Assembly (NCBI GenBank): GCA_900404475.1
Contig: OUQQ01000227.1
Coordinates: 21,720 to 50,552, forward strand
DNA from: Spongospora subterranea
Lineage: Eukaryota; Endomyxa; Phytomyxea; Plasmodiophorida; Plasmodiophoridae
Reading direction: 5' to 3'
Length of the DNA: 28,833 nt
The position numbers and the translations under genes are program-made. The notes below the pieces were generated by a model that saw only the letters and a list, made by a program, of their open reading frames with translations, did no database searches and had not been told where the DNA came from. Of the stretch, positions 18,481-28,713 are shown piece after piece (position 1 is the first letter of the stretch; each line of letters begins with the position of its first letter).

Positions 18481-21269
18481 ATGTCGCTGGTGCAACCGGA
18501 CGCCGAACCATTGCCGTCGGAGCCGGTGCTGCTCAGGGTATCCGTTGAACATAGCCAGCTGATCGCTCGGGCACATGATGACGCCAAAGTCGATGGCGTT
18601 GTCGCTTCGGTTAGGACCACACCCAGCGGATACCCCTTGGTTGAAAATGCGGATCAGTGTGCAGCAGACGTCATTACCTCCGAATCCGGAAATTCATTGA
18701 AATTCTCCCCGGATGTTCCTGTAATCCCGTTTGTCGCATTGAAAAATCCTTCAAGCGCAATCGATCAGCTTCAAAGTGCACAATCGGACATTGCAGATAC
18801 CTGCGAGTCTCTTCCTGCCAAAGACATTAACGATTTATTGGATATGTCAACGTCCGAAGAAGATCCCGTTGGCCCTCTTCCGGATTGCGATTCGAATCCG
18901 ATCATGGAATCAGAGGAGGAGCCTGATTTTGTTGTCGATCATCAACGTGGACTGCCATCATCAGGTTTGCCCTCTTTGACGCCATCTTCAACCGTTTCGC
19001 GGAAAGATTACCCTGAAACCGGTCCGGACATCGTAGATGCAATCCCTTCACCTAAAACTGGCATCGTCAAATCTCCAGATTCTGCGCCATTTTCGCATTC
19101 AGGCAAACTTCCCTCAAAAGTTCACAGATCGATTCCTTCACAACCAGCGTTTACGGACTTCAATGACATTCAACTTGAAATTCAAGATGTGGTCGAACCT
19201 TTACGGAGCTCTTCGATTCGACGATCTCAGCAGTCGGAGTATAGAAGAACTTTAGCTTCTGGTTCCGGTATCAACTTGGTTGTCGATGCTCCAAGCACTA
19301 TAAACCAATCTGACCAGAATGGCGTAAATGCCGAGTCTATCAGTCTTGAGCGACCTTCGATCTCTCACCCTGAAGTATTATATTTCACACAGTGTTTACC
19401 TTGTTGGAATTTGATAAATGATACTTCAGTCTCGAACACATAGCATATCGCCGTCAGCCGAATCAAAAGGGCGACATTCTCGTAGTCGCGTATCGCAGCA
19501 AGTTTCGGAGATTCTACACAAAATTTCTGCAAAGAAAGGGATATCTATTTCAGATAGGTAATACCGTCATTCTCAACAATTTCTTCTCTGAGCAATTGTA
19601 GGTCACATCCTGAATTCGAATTAACGTGTGATATGATGCTTGGAATCCGACATACTGTCGGCAGGGCTGCACCTGCCGAGAACACCATCGCCGCAAAGCA
19701 TTTCAAAGAAACAGTGTCGTATCTCTTCCCACATGAAGGCTCTTCCAGGTTCTGGTGTTCTCAGGGACTGATAATCGGTTTTGATTTGAATATGTAGCAC
19801 TCCTGCCCACCCATTGTCGTCTTTTAAATTTAAAGACTACCAACCCGCGGTATATCGAAGTCTAAGAAGGCGGTTTGGTATTGATACTGCCGATTATTTA
19901 CTCTGTCTATGTGGTGATGAGCATTATCTAGAATTCATAGCCAATTCTAAATCTGGTAAACCGTCGCAGATAAGTAGCTTTATCACAATGCTTAATATAA
20001 CATTACAGGCCAGTTTTTCTTCTACTCCCACGATAGGCAGTTTATGATAAAGACAATAACAAATTCAGAAGCGAAATTTCTTCAAAGCATACTGGCACGA
20101 TACTATAAGTATAACCGTTTAGTGTTGGTGGTAACGTTCCTTGTTTAACAGTTTTAACAGATACGTCATGGATAATCCCAACACTTTATTGACATCTTTT
20201 CTGGGCATGCATCGGGTCAAACCACACAAAATGAAAAAGATGCACTTTGTGATAATGGGTAGTGTGTTTTACACCGATAAGTTCATCCACGAAGTATACG
20301 ACATAAAAGGTGCCGAGTTCAGTCTGAATTCAGCTTGTTATCCTCATATCTGTGCTTAGGATCAACCTTGGGTCGCAAGGCAACTGAAGCCGAAAAGTGC
20401 CAAGAAACTCCAGTCTTGAAAGACGTCGACTTCATTGACAACAATCAAGTTATCAACATTGGTCAGTTTTCAGTCAATGTTCTGCAGCTTCGGTGTTAAA
20501 TGTCATCTAGGGCCGAAGAATGGGAGTATCTTTTTAAGGCAGCTGCAAGACGATGCAAAGTTCCTCAAAAAATTGAAGATTATGGATTACAGGTGACAAC
20601 CGTGTTGCTAAACAGTTTTCTGTCCCACTTTCACTAAACAAAAAAACGCAGTCTGCTACTTGGAATCCATCGCGTTGATTCAGACGCTTTGAAGTCAACG
20701 AGGTCGAATGAAGACGCAGAAAAACACCGTCGGAGGCAAAGCAACTATGGACTGAAAACCTGGCAACAGGTATGGAGCATAGAATGAATTGCTCAACCAA
20801 CTCTGATGTTGGTCCCTGTTAGATTGTATGTTCGCCGCAGTGGGCGTTTGAAGATCTTCCTGAAGAAACAGTCAAAGACAGGGCGGCATCGACAAGGTCG
20901 TCCTTCTCACGATCTGGATTGCAGGACGGACTAAAGTATTATAGGGATTTGCATCTGAATTTGGACACCGCATTTCCTAAATCAGTGTTCCGGCTTGAAA
21001 GCGGTGGCGTAGCCTCTGTCGACGTCGTCGGACAACAACAAAAGGGCAATAGGATCTTTTTCATGGGGATTATTGATATTTTGCAAAGATACAACACCAA
21101 AAAAATGGTTGAACATCATTGGAAAACTATCAAATATGACAAGGTTGGTCTTTGCTGTACACCAAAATAATTTCCTGAATCTGTTTTCTAGAACACAATC
21201 TCTGCGGTTAACCCAACAATATACTGCAACCGGTTCCTAGAGTTTTTGAAACGAGCGGCGCCAATATAG
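18481..21269 (+). CDS. Phosphatidylinositol-4-phosphate 5-kinase, type I
   Basis: It makes PI(4,5)P2 from PI4P at membranes, acting in actin, endocytosis and signalling control. Eleven exons: 18481-19374, 19430-19557, 19602-19748, 19798-19955, 20009-20108, 20152-20309, 20360-20461, 20511-20592, 20652-20769, 20823-21143 and 21192-21269. Introns are 43-59 nt and phases agree, giving 761 aa. Residues 1 to about 340 are Ser/Pro/Asp-rich and probably disordered. The kinase domain (about 342-760) shows HPEFELTCDMMLGIR, FKFKDYQPAVYRSLR, GQFFFYSHDRQFMIKTI (ATP lysine), DNPNTLLTSFLGMHRVK, YDIKGSTLGR, LKIMDYSLLLGIH and FFMGIIDIL. In the specificity loop, KKMVEHHWK has Glu726 where type I enzymes carry Glu and type II carry Ala, so a type I enzyme (5-kinase) is inferred. 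It ends soon after AVNPTIYCNRFLEFLKR, as usual. Confidence 0.95.
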
Positions 21270-21374
21270 CCCAGCGTAATTATGCATATATAACCGATAT
21301 CGCGAATAACGAGAGCTGCGTTAACCCCTCGATATTTATACCTAAATAATATATGAAACTTGGCTGTTTCTTAA

Positions 21375-21380
21375 AATAAA
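21375..21380 (+). promoter_or_regulatory. Poly(A) signal candidate of the PIP5K gene
   Basis: AATAAA about 105 bp after the PIP5K stop codon, in an AT-rich stretch. Confidence 0.45.
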
Positions 21381-21575
21381 TTTATGAGTTGTATTCTGGA
21401 GTTGTGCCAATCTGTCTAAAGCCGTATTCAATCCTCAAGTCGTTAATAGTCGGAACGGGATCTTTTCGCCATCAATATGTTGATGATACATTGGTTCTGA
21501 GGTTAACACTCTGCTCCCGAGATAGTCAATTGAGATCGAGGTATCAATTGTGGATATGTTTTCAAGACGAACCAA

Positions 21576-21596
21576 CACCCACCCCCCCCCACCCCC
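21576..21596. repeat. C-rich tract
   Basis: Runs of 3, 9 and 5 cytosines separated by single A residues. The complementary strand is G-rich and could form a G-quadruplex. It sits between two plus-strand genes. Confidence 0.7.
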
Positions 21597-22127
21597 ACAA
21601 AGGAAATTCGGCGCCAAACTAGGCCTCAACAAAACTACAAAATACCGTAGGTGTTGTGAGGAATGAAAATATCTGGCATACCAATCGATTCAATTAGAGC
21701 AAAGACATATAAATATACAGGTCGAGAGGCAAGGGGGACCGGAAGGGAAACTGTCACGCATGCGGAAACAGCAACTGAACATGTCTGCCATGCCGTACTA
21801 GATCTTGAGAATGATGTTGTCATGGCAGATCCAGTCGACGCCTTCGCAGATAGTTGACAACACTATTTTCGAAATCTCGTACGGCAATGGCCGTCGTTAG
21901 TTTGAGATCTCGACAATTGTCCGTCCGCAAACACACAAATCAGTGAACCTTTTCAAAAGTACATTTTTGAGAGCAGCCTTTCAAAAACATGGTCCAAGTG
22001 GTGTTACTGTGGCCACCCAGTGAGGAAAGTGCGTTGGAGCGGGAGCCCCTAACCCCTAAAGTGCAGTGGTTGGTCCCTCCAGTTCAGAGTGATCGCGAAT
22101 CAGGTTGGGTGAGAGACCTGTGCACTG

Positions 22128-22163
<36 letters not shown>
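22128..22163. repeat. (CT)n microsatellite
   Basis: About 36 bp of CT dinucleotides broken once by an A at 22151, some 210 bp upstream of the NEK start codon. Pyrimidine tracts of this kind are frequent in fungal promoters and leaders; the length is likely polymorphic. Confidence 0.85.
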
Positions 22164-22376
22164 CCCGAAACGGGCTCATTCCTGAATAGGGGTGATTTGC
22201 GCCGCGCGAGTCGAGTCCTCAGTCGCCCATCAACGGGGGTGCCCTGGTTTTCCCTAGGGGTCAGTCCACCCAGGACAACCCAACGGACTAAACGCGTCAC
22301 GTATTCTTGCACAGCAACGAAAACGCCCATTATCGCCATCTCCTCAATCCTGCTCTAGTTTAACGGATTGGGCAGT

Positions 22377-24077
22377 ATGGGCAAGTATAAAGTCTTGCAA
22401 AAGCTTGGGCAAGGGTCGTATGGGACTGTATTCCTCGTTCATGACAGCAAAGACGGCCGGCTGTTCGTGATGAAGAAGATTACGGTTTCCGGAATGTCAG
22501 CCAACGAACTGGTTGACTGCAAGCGCGAAATCCAAATTCTGGCGATGCTGAAGCACCCGAATATCATCGGTTATCAGCGATCGTTCGTCAGGAGAGGGGC
22601 GCTGTGCATTGTTATGGATTATGCCGATAACGGAGACCTACATCGGATGATACATAAGCAGCGAAAAGTTCGCAAAGCTGGCGGTCCTGGGTTTCCTGAG
22701 ACGCTGGTGTTGGATCTGCTGGTGCAGGTGGCTCTTGGTTTACGCCACATACATCAGCACAAAATTCTTCACAGGTTGATATAGCCCGATCACGAGGGTG
22801 AACTGTTTCGACTGAACAAACCTTCTTTCCAGGGACTTGAAGACGCAGAACATTTTTCTAACCAAAGACGGGGGTGTTAGACTTGGGGATTTTGGAATAT
22901 CGCGTGTCATGGCCAGTACCATGGATCAAGCCAAGACACTTGTCGGGACACCTTATTATTTGTCGCCTGAGATGGTCAATGGCCTTCCATATGACAGCAA
23001 GACTGATATGTGGTCGCTCGGAGTGGTTCTCTATGAAATGTGAGTCGCTTCGCGAGCGTTTTTTTTCTGAACAACATTCTGATTTTTCCTGCCAGGTTGA
23101 CCTTGGAACATCCGTTTAATGCTGACAATTTACAAATGCTTGCATTACGGATTATCCAAGGAAACTACCCTCCTGTACCGACGTGCTATTCAGAGGACAT
23201 TAAAGGCCTTTTATCCAGTCTACTGGACCAAAATCCAGCAACAAGGACGTCGATCGATCAGTGCCTTGCCCATCCATTATTATCTGCTCGGGCACTCCGT
23301 TTCTCGCAACCGATGGCTTCGCGGTTGACTCCAGAAAATTCCCTGGCCGGGGTGCCGTTCGAGGATCCTCAATCAACTGGGTCAGGGAATAGTTCTCCAT
23401 CAGCTGGCACATCAGATCAACAGCTGGGAGTCGATTCGCAATGCCCTGCTGTCAGAAGAAAGAATCTCGTCCGCCGAGGGGACGGACGAGGAGACGGCGT
23501 AACTCACACACCAGCGTATCCTCAACAAGATGTATTGTATTTACGATTTCATTTCGCTGATGTTGGCGTGCTGATCTGTTGATCAATGTTTAGGTAATGG
23601 TTACGGATGTGAATGTGCAGCCTCCATCTCTTTGCGAATCCTCCACTTACCAAAGCGAAAGAACTGCACATCAGCGCACATCATCGACGATAGTTCACGA
23701 CCCATCGATGGGACCAAACAGCGAGCCCGATTGGAGCGGTGTGCAACGTCCTCAACACACAGAATCTAAGATCGACACTAGCTATTGCGCACAGCCAAGG
23801 AAAAAGTTTGTGCCTCAGCTGCGTGTTGATTCTCTGAACGTACTGACTCACTTTCTTTTATAGTAATGTGGCGATCGAATCCCGTGCGTATCAGATCAAT
23901 ATATTACGTGGTCACCTTCAATCCAAACTAGGTGATCAGCTGTTAAATAACTTATTGGACGTGTTGAAGTCGGATTCCGATGACCTAATCAAAACTGCAA
24001 ATGTCAGAAAGCTCATTGGTTCACATCAAGAAGTTCTTCCAATTGTGCATACGTTGTTATACCTTGAGCAGCGTTAA
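22377..24077 (+). CDS. NIMA-related (NEK) serine/threonine protein kinase
   Basis: NEK kinases act in mitosis and in building or maintaining cilia and flagella. Five exons (22377-22774, 22833-23039, 23096-23531, 23594-23805, 23864-24077) with introns of 58, 56, 62 and 58 nt give 488 aa in consistent phase. The kinase domain is N-terminal: GQGSYGTV glycine loop (11-18), FVMKKI with Lys33, HRDLKTQN (132-139), DFG (152-154), GTPYYLSPE, and [12 protein letters not shown] followed by LTLEHPF. A Ser/Thr/Pro-rich linker follows (about 265-415). The last 70 residues ([15 protein letters not shown], then [11 protein letters not shown]) resemble the short helical tail of NEK1-related family members. 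The fourth intron uses donor GTTTGT at 23806; a nearer GTACTG would leave only 24 nt. The start is the ATG at 22377. The subfamily is not certain. Confidence 0.92.
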
Positions 24078-24123
24078 ATTCTATGATAGAAGGTCAATTT
24101 AATCTATAGACCTCTCCATAGCT

Positions 24124-24129
24124 AATAAA
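24124..24129 (+). promoter_or_regulatory. Poly(A) signal of the NEK gene
   Basis: AATAAA 47 bp after the NEK stop codon and 150 bp before the next start codon. Confidence 0.5.
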
Positions 24130-24280
24130 CGTCTCATAATTTGGGTTTGCAACAAAAAAGTCTCCAAAACTATTGAAGTCCAACACATATTCACTCGTGG
24201 GGGGCGTACACGACTGCCTTTTTGCATGTAGTCCCAGTCGAGAATGGCCATCGACACCGTTCAATAATTGTTATTTTCAA

Positions 24281-25012
24281 ATGCCTGTTTTTCCCAGCAC
24301 CAAAAGCAAAGATAAGGACGAAGGCGCACTGTCGTCGACATTGAACGGTTTCGAGCTGGACAAGGCGCCGCAAGCCAAAGATGCCAAACCCGGTCTCCGA
24401 CAGCCCAATCTGAAATGGATTGTCAATCGAGGGGATGGTTGGAGATATCGGCTTACTCAGTCCAACGCAAAAGCGAGCGTTCGGCACGTAGCTGTAGCGT
24501 GCTCAATGCTATTTTCTGCATTCATTATTGCCGTTACCTGCTTATCAGTATATTTTGCTAGCTGGGGGTGCAATGATTATGTCTCATGCCCTACCAAGTG
24601 TTCATTCCTGCTGATATTGATTGTCCAAAGTGGGGTCCTGTGGATTTTGGCAGCGACTTTGTTTCTAGCGGTGGCGCCACAATACCCTGCCAACTCCAAT
24701 CTCGTAAATCTTCCTGCTATTTTGGGTTGGGCAATCATCATTGCCTACCATTGGATACTTTACGGGACGTACGTGAAGATCTCGAGCGATGTTTGTCATT
24801 CTAGGCAGCTTGAGAAGGCGTTCTCCATTGTCTTAGTCATGGGCCATGCGCTGCTGGGATTACCGAGCATGGCTACAGCTGTCTTGTGGAGACTTAACAA
24901 GAGGAAACCTCACCAGGATTCTGTAGAGGAACTCACCCTATTTCAGGCGAACGATCAGAAGGTCGCCGCTCAACATGAAACAAACTCTCTCCTATTTAAT
25001 TCTAAAGCCTAA
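24281..25012 (+). CDS. Four-helix membrane protein of unknown family
   Basis: A single-exon 243-aa protein. Residues 1-69 are hydrophilic and positively charged, so the N terminus is probably cytosolic. Four hydrophobic segments follow at about 70-92, 107-131, 144-165 and 180-203. Loop 1 has a cluster of cysteines (Cys97, Cys103, Cys107), which could form disulfides. The C-terminal 40 residues are hydrophilic. The layout recalls tetraspan proteins, but I see no family signature such as the CCG motif of tetraspanins. The frame is open upstream to 24173 without an ATG, so 24281 is the best start. The stop is 284 bp from the end of the convergent gene on the other strand. Confidence 0.75.
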   Translation: MPVFPSTKSKDKDEGALSSTLNGFELDKAPQAKDAKPGLRQPNLKWIVNRGDGWRYRLTQSNAKASVRHVAVACSMLFSAFIIAVTCLSVYFASWGCNDYVSCPTKCSFLLILIVQSGVLWILAATLFLAVAPQYPANSNLVNLPAILGWAIIIAYHWILYGTYVKISSDVCHSRQLEKAFSIVLVMGHALLGLPSMATAVLWRLNKRKPHQDSVEELTLFQANDQKVAAQHETNSLLFNSKA

Positions 25013-25296
25013 CGACAGCCTACCCCAATTATACATTGCATATATTAATATACTGATTTTCGCTTTAATGAAGATAGAAAGCTAACAATAGTGCGCCTAA
25101 ACACAGCTTCGTTCATGTAGAAGCTGCAATTAATAGCGCACTGATAGGTGTCTGATGGATCCGAGAAGATGGATAATCCGCAGGAACACAACGCCGGGAA
25201 ATGCTCCCCTGACGCTTTTAACTCAGCGAGTAATGACTTTGTTGCAGTTCTACAGGGGAAACGCTGAGAAGATTTGGATTATAACGACAGGTCTTC

Positions 25297-26482
25297 TTAC
25301 TCGCCCATTTGATTGCGCCTTCTACTAGGTATCTCCTTTGTTGGTCGATTCATGAAACGAACCTCCTCGCCATATCGTTTGATTCTCATCTGTCTGGTTT
25401 CCTAATCAATTATCAGTTAGAATGCGTCTCGTAGAGATTTTTGACAATTGGATTATTGATTCATGGAACTTACGTTGGATATTGCTCCATGATCATCGAC
25501 TGAGAGGCGCTGGACTCCATCCGCATCATCAGAGCAAGTTCCAGTTCTAGTTTCGCTGACAGCTGAATCATGATCGGTGTTATGGACTTGGAGCTTCATC
25601 GCTGTCGAAGAAGCATTGACCCGATTAATCGCTAGCATCTCATCTCGCACTCTGTTCCTTTCCTGCTTCATCTCCCACTACAAGTTCTTGGTAAACAAAC
25701 AGAAATTGCAGGGCCAGCCGTTTAGTACATTTCGTATCAGTGCTCCAAATTGAGCCTGTTCGTGTTTGGTAAAGCTGACATCGCGATTATCGCACCCCAA
25801 ATGAAGAGGGATGCGTGCCCAAAATGCTGCGTTGCTCTTGGTAGGGTTGCTTTTCTTCAGGGTTATTGAATCAGCAAAAGCTGAACTGGACTCCTCTCGA
25901 TATTTGGTGGTCGACGGCGGCTTCTTTCTGAATGAACATAAATGCCTTCTTATCATTTCCGATTCTGCAATGACCTACAACACCCTCAGAAGTTGAAAAT
26001 TGAAAAAATAGGGACAGTACCACCTTGTCCTTTTGCCTATACAACGCAGGTTGGCTTGCCGATGCAACTTGGGAGGCGCGAATTGCGCACAACTCTGACG
26101 TCTTGGACTGGGAATCATGCATATATTGGTTGAGATTGGATTGCTAAGTCAAGCGCTGAGAATTTTCGGAATCACAATTCTATCAACTACGTACAACTAC
26201 GTTCTCTCGATCCGCCCTCTTTGCCTTTTCCAGAGTTTTCCTAGCGTGAACTCGGCGCGCCGTTGTCTTTCGGAACTGCTCCAATTTGTCCTGCTCGTTT
26301 TTGCGCTGAATTTGTGATTCTCGTTGGATTGCTTCTGCTTCAGCTATCATATGGTGGCGGGCAGTTGGCAGGTACTTATCGTCAACGTGTTTCAACGCCC
26401 TCGCATGTATCGACGTCAGCGGGGCATTACATTCTGGGTTCGATATTCGCCAGTCGGCGACTGCCAATGTGCCGCCATCCAT
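25297..26482 (-). CDS. Unrecognised basic protein, five exons
   Basis: I assembled this gene from splice signals: exons 26482-26201, 26143-26024, 25974-25729, 25677-25474 and 25401-25297. Introns are 57, 49, 51 and 72 nt; all are GT-AG and all phase 0. The product has 318 aa. Support comes from the open phase-0 joins, a perfect GTAAGT donor in the last intron and CTAAC/TTGAC-like branch sites near the acceptors. The start ATG follows CCTCCC. Residues 40-94 are Lys/Arg/Glu/Gln-rich and helical (EAEAIQRESQIQRKNEQDKLEQF), probably a coiled coil. The middle has KPPSTTKYREESS and AAFWARIPLHLG. The end is basic (EIPSRRRNQMGE). I recognise no family. A microtubule or flagellar role would fit the composition and the neighbouring flagellar genes but is only a guess. 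Confidence 0.6.
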
Positions 26483-26867
26483 GGGAGGACACGACCACAA
26501 CCGACGCAAATAGAAATTGAGCGAGATTGGAACAAGGGACCAGATGCAATGACTGTGACAGAGAGTAACAGCAGACGGTAATGTGTTCTTAGTGCTGTGC
26601 ACCAGAGAAGGATACGTCACATGGACCACGACTATTATTACCAACCCACTCAGCAATCGCTTGGGTAATGCCAACACGAAGCCTGACCACCGAGGATGAT
26701 CAAATGCAGAGACCAGCAAAGATGACCATATATTGGGGAATTCTGAAACCAAGGCAAGAAATTATCTTAGAAAACGATACCGGTCGAAAAACACGTTGGT
26801 TATGCTCAGTGGGTCGTTTTCGCGGGAGCCGTTTGGCAGGGTATGGAACTGGCAAAAAAAATAAGAA
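26483..26867. other. Upstream region between the unknown gene and tRNA-Leu
   Basis: No gene is recognised. The minus-strand frame of the downstream gene is open up to 26752, but the first good ATG context is at 26482. The region presumably carries that gene's promoter and the downstream flank of the tRNA. No run of four or more T follows the tRNA closely on the minus strand except the complement of AAAAAAA at about 26854-26860, which can serve as the polymerase III terminator. Confidence 0.45.
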
Positions 26868-26951
26868 TGCACTCGACGGGATTTGAACCCGCGCCTTCTT
26901 TCAAAGACCACCGCCTAAAGGTGGCGCCTTAGACCGCTCGGCCACAAGTGC
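26868..26951 (-). tRNA. tRNA-Leu (anticodon UAG)
   Basis: The minus strand folds as an 84-nt class II tRNA. The acceptor stem is GCACTTG with CGAGTGC and discriminator A. The D arm (GCCGAGCGGTCTAAGGC) matches the leucine pattern and B-box/A-box needs. The anticodon stem CCACC/GGTGG encloses loop TTTAGGC with anticodon TAG, reading CUA codons. The long variable arm has stem TCTT/AAGA, and the T arm is GCGGGTTCAAATCCCGT. There is no intron, and CCA is not encoded, as normal in eukaryotes. A T run just downstream can end transcription. Confidence 0.97.
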
Positions 26952-27372
26952 AGTTATATGAATCCGGAACTGACTACTGTAGTTCTACACTTCATGCAAG
27001 CAACATTAACGGAAGGTGATGCTCAACAACCTCGACTTCTCCACGGAGCAAACTGGCCGAGGGTATTGGAAGAAATCATGTCTATCATCGCGGGCTAAGA
27101 TAGTCTTCAAGTAAACTCGCAAGGTTTTCGCCCCTAGCCTCAAAGTCGCCTGCTTATGCCTTCACGTCGATGACAACGTGGTATGTACGCCGATCACGGA
27201 CCGGCTCGGCAAGCAAACGATTCCTGGTGCCACAGTCGCGGATGACAAATATGGAGACGACAGTTGGTCAACTTCACGATACACATGGCAAAAAATAGAG
27301 AAGGTCAGCATAAATGATGAATGAAAGTTTGCGGAAACTGTAAAATAAATAAACCAGAAGAAATTCGCTATT
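26952..27372. other. Intergenic region, no gene seen
   Basis: No gene is recognised. It contains the 5' flank of the tRNA and the 3' flank of the secreted-protein gene. Near 27342-27377 plus-strand AATAAATAAA and minus-strand AATAAA face each other in an AT-rich inverted arrangement, which may supply poly(A) signals; the minus one (27372-27377) overlaps the stop codon of the secreted-protein gene. Confidence 0.4.
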
Positions 27373-28713
27373 TTATTTATGGCGAAGACAGCGTACAAGA
27401 CCGTGGCGGACACCGGGATTATGGTATAAATGAGCCCTTAATCCAGAAATTTTGGGGGGAGCGTCATGATGATCAGCTGTCTCAATCACTTCGCTCATGA
27501 GTGTCAAAACAAGCGCAAGCTGTTGATTGAGACCGGCTTGAATTTTTGGATATTTTTCCGAGCGAGGCTCCAGATTGACCTCACTTTTGCTCAGAATCTC
27601 AGCCTTCAAGAATTCCATATATTGGTATCGACGAATACCACACATGTCTATCAGTTTCACACATGCATTCCACACCATCGACAAAAGAGGATGATGATAA
27701 GAATGGAAATATGCAGTTCGAAATGAAATCGACATGATTGAAAATGTTTCTTCAACCCAGGGCGAGAACTGTAATTGACCGAAATTTGTGATGGGAGAAA
27801 TTTGTGGTGAAGAAACGTACTCGTACATCAGTTTTAAGTCCTTATCAAATTTGTCAACAGGCGTCTCATCAACATTGTTGCCATCATAATTTCCCACTAT
27901 AAATTCCGCAATCTCCCTTGTTTGAGGTGTCAATACAACTTCATGGTCTGGAAGGCGATCGTCGATGTGTTGAAGGTATTTTCCAATGGCGATCACGGCG
28001 CCATCTCGGATATCAGACCAACTCGCATTCGGTGTTTGTTTGTTCCTTCTGACGTTGACGAAAGTTTCAAGGGCCATGAGTGGTACTCTCGACGCCACTT
28101 TGCGATGAGAGCAATAAAATACTGCTTGGGGACAAAAATCAGACGCAACAATAACGGGTGTGACTTGTACTTTGGAAATACCAGGATTACCCATGTTGTT
28201 GATTACGTTTTGACCCGTCTTGCGATTTTTTAGGAAACGGTCTATCGATCGATGGATTGCGTTTGGAACGAACTTTTTTTTTTTAGAGCCAGAAACAACA
28301 TTGAGAAAGCGGTTGTTGTTGTTCGGAAAGTAACCTACGTTGCTATGACCTTGAAAGTTAATGACAGTTGAGCGGGCGCCACCTTCCAACATTGAACTGA
28401 ACGATAATTGGCCATTTCGTTGACGGCATACCATTCTGCGACTTGTCGTCGACGGACATGATGCAGTACCATATGCTGGACTTTGAGAAAATAGATTTGA
28501 AGATTCCTTAGGATCACATATAGCTGTTTTGTCAAGAGTTAGATCGAAGAAAGGGATATCGCGCGAGGTTTGATCACTGCTTTCAGTCGAAGAAGCACCA
28601 ATGTGTGAAGATGAAGAGAGTCTCAATTCCAAGTCTGGTTGATTCGACAAATCGTTGTCATTGGTCGAGTAGGCAGCTGATGACAGAAGGAATAAAAGGA
28701 GACACCAGATCAT
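27373..28713 (-). CDS. Secreted protein of unknown family
   Basis: A single-exon 446-aa protein starting MIWCLLLFLLSSAAYS, a classical signal peptide with probable cleavage after residue 16 (AYS). Residues 17-75 are Ser/Asp/Asn-rich and likely disordered. Later parts look folded: a strand-rich region (STVINFQGHSNVGYF), a basic patch (VSGSKKKKFVP), FCPQAVFYCSHRK with a cysteine pair, and helical stretches (ETFVNVRR, then AVIAIGKYLQHI). No transmembrane segment or retention signal follows, so export is expected. I recognise no enzyme motif. In chytrid-like parasites, families of secreted unknown proteins are common candidate effectors, but nothing here proves such a role. It is transcribed toward the tRNA. 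Confidence 0.78.
   Translation of the reverse strand: MIWCLLLFLLSSAAYSTNDNDLSNQPDLELRLSSSSHIGASSTESSDQTSRDIPFFDLTLDKTAICDPKESSNLFSQSPAYGTASCPSTTSRRMVCRQRNGQLSFSSMLEGGARSTVINFQGHSNVGYFPNNNNRFLNVVSGSKKKKFVPNAIHRSIDRFLKNRKTGQNVINNMGNPGISKVQVTPVIVASDFCPQAVFYCSHRKVASRVPLMALETFVNVRRNKQTPNASWSDIRDGAVIAIGKYLQHIDDRLPDHEVVLTPQTREIAEFIVGNYDGNNVDETPVDKFDKDLKLMYEYVSSPQISPITNFGQLQFSPWVEETFSIMSISFRTAYFHSYHHPLLSMVWNACVKLIDMCGIRRYQYMEFLKAEILSKSEVNLEPRSEKYPKIQAGLNQQLALVLTLMSEVIETADHHDAPPKISGLRAHLYHNPGVRHGLVRCLRHK

Larger units (their letters stand above)
21270..22376. other. Intergenic region between PIP5K and NEK genes
   Basis: No gene is recognised in about 1.1 kb. The left part carries the PIP5K 3' region, with an AATAAA at 21375-21380. 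The middle contains a C-rich tract (21576-21596). The right part is the presumed promoter and leader of the NEK kinase, with a CCCCTAACCCCTAA double unit at 22046-22059 and a long CT tract at 22128-22163. Short open frames (for example 21663-21857) show no motif. Confidence 0.45.

Noticed and set aside
22368..22376. Upstream TTG as a start for the NEK kinase
   Set aside because: TTG is not a normal eukaryotic start; the ATG at 22377 gives the expected NEK N terminus.
23840..23863. 24-nt intron in the NEK gene beginning GTACTG
   Set aside because: Too short and in the wrong phase; donor GTTTGT at 23806 gives a 58-nt intron in phase.
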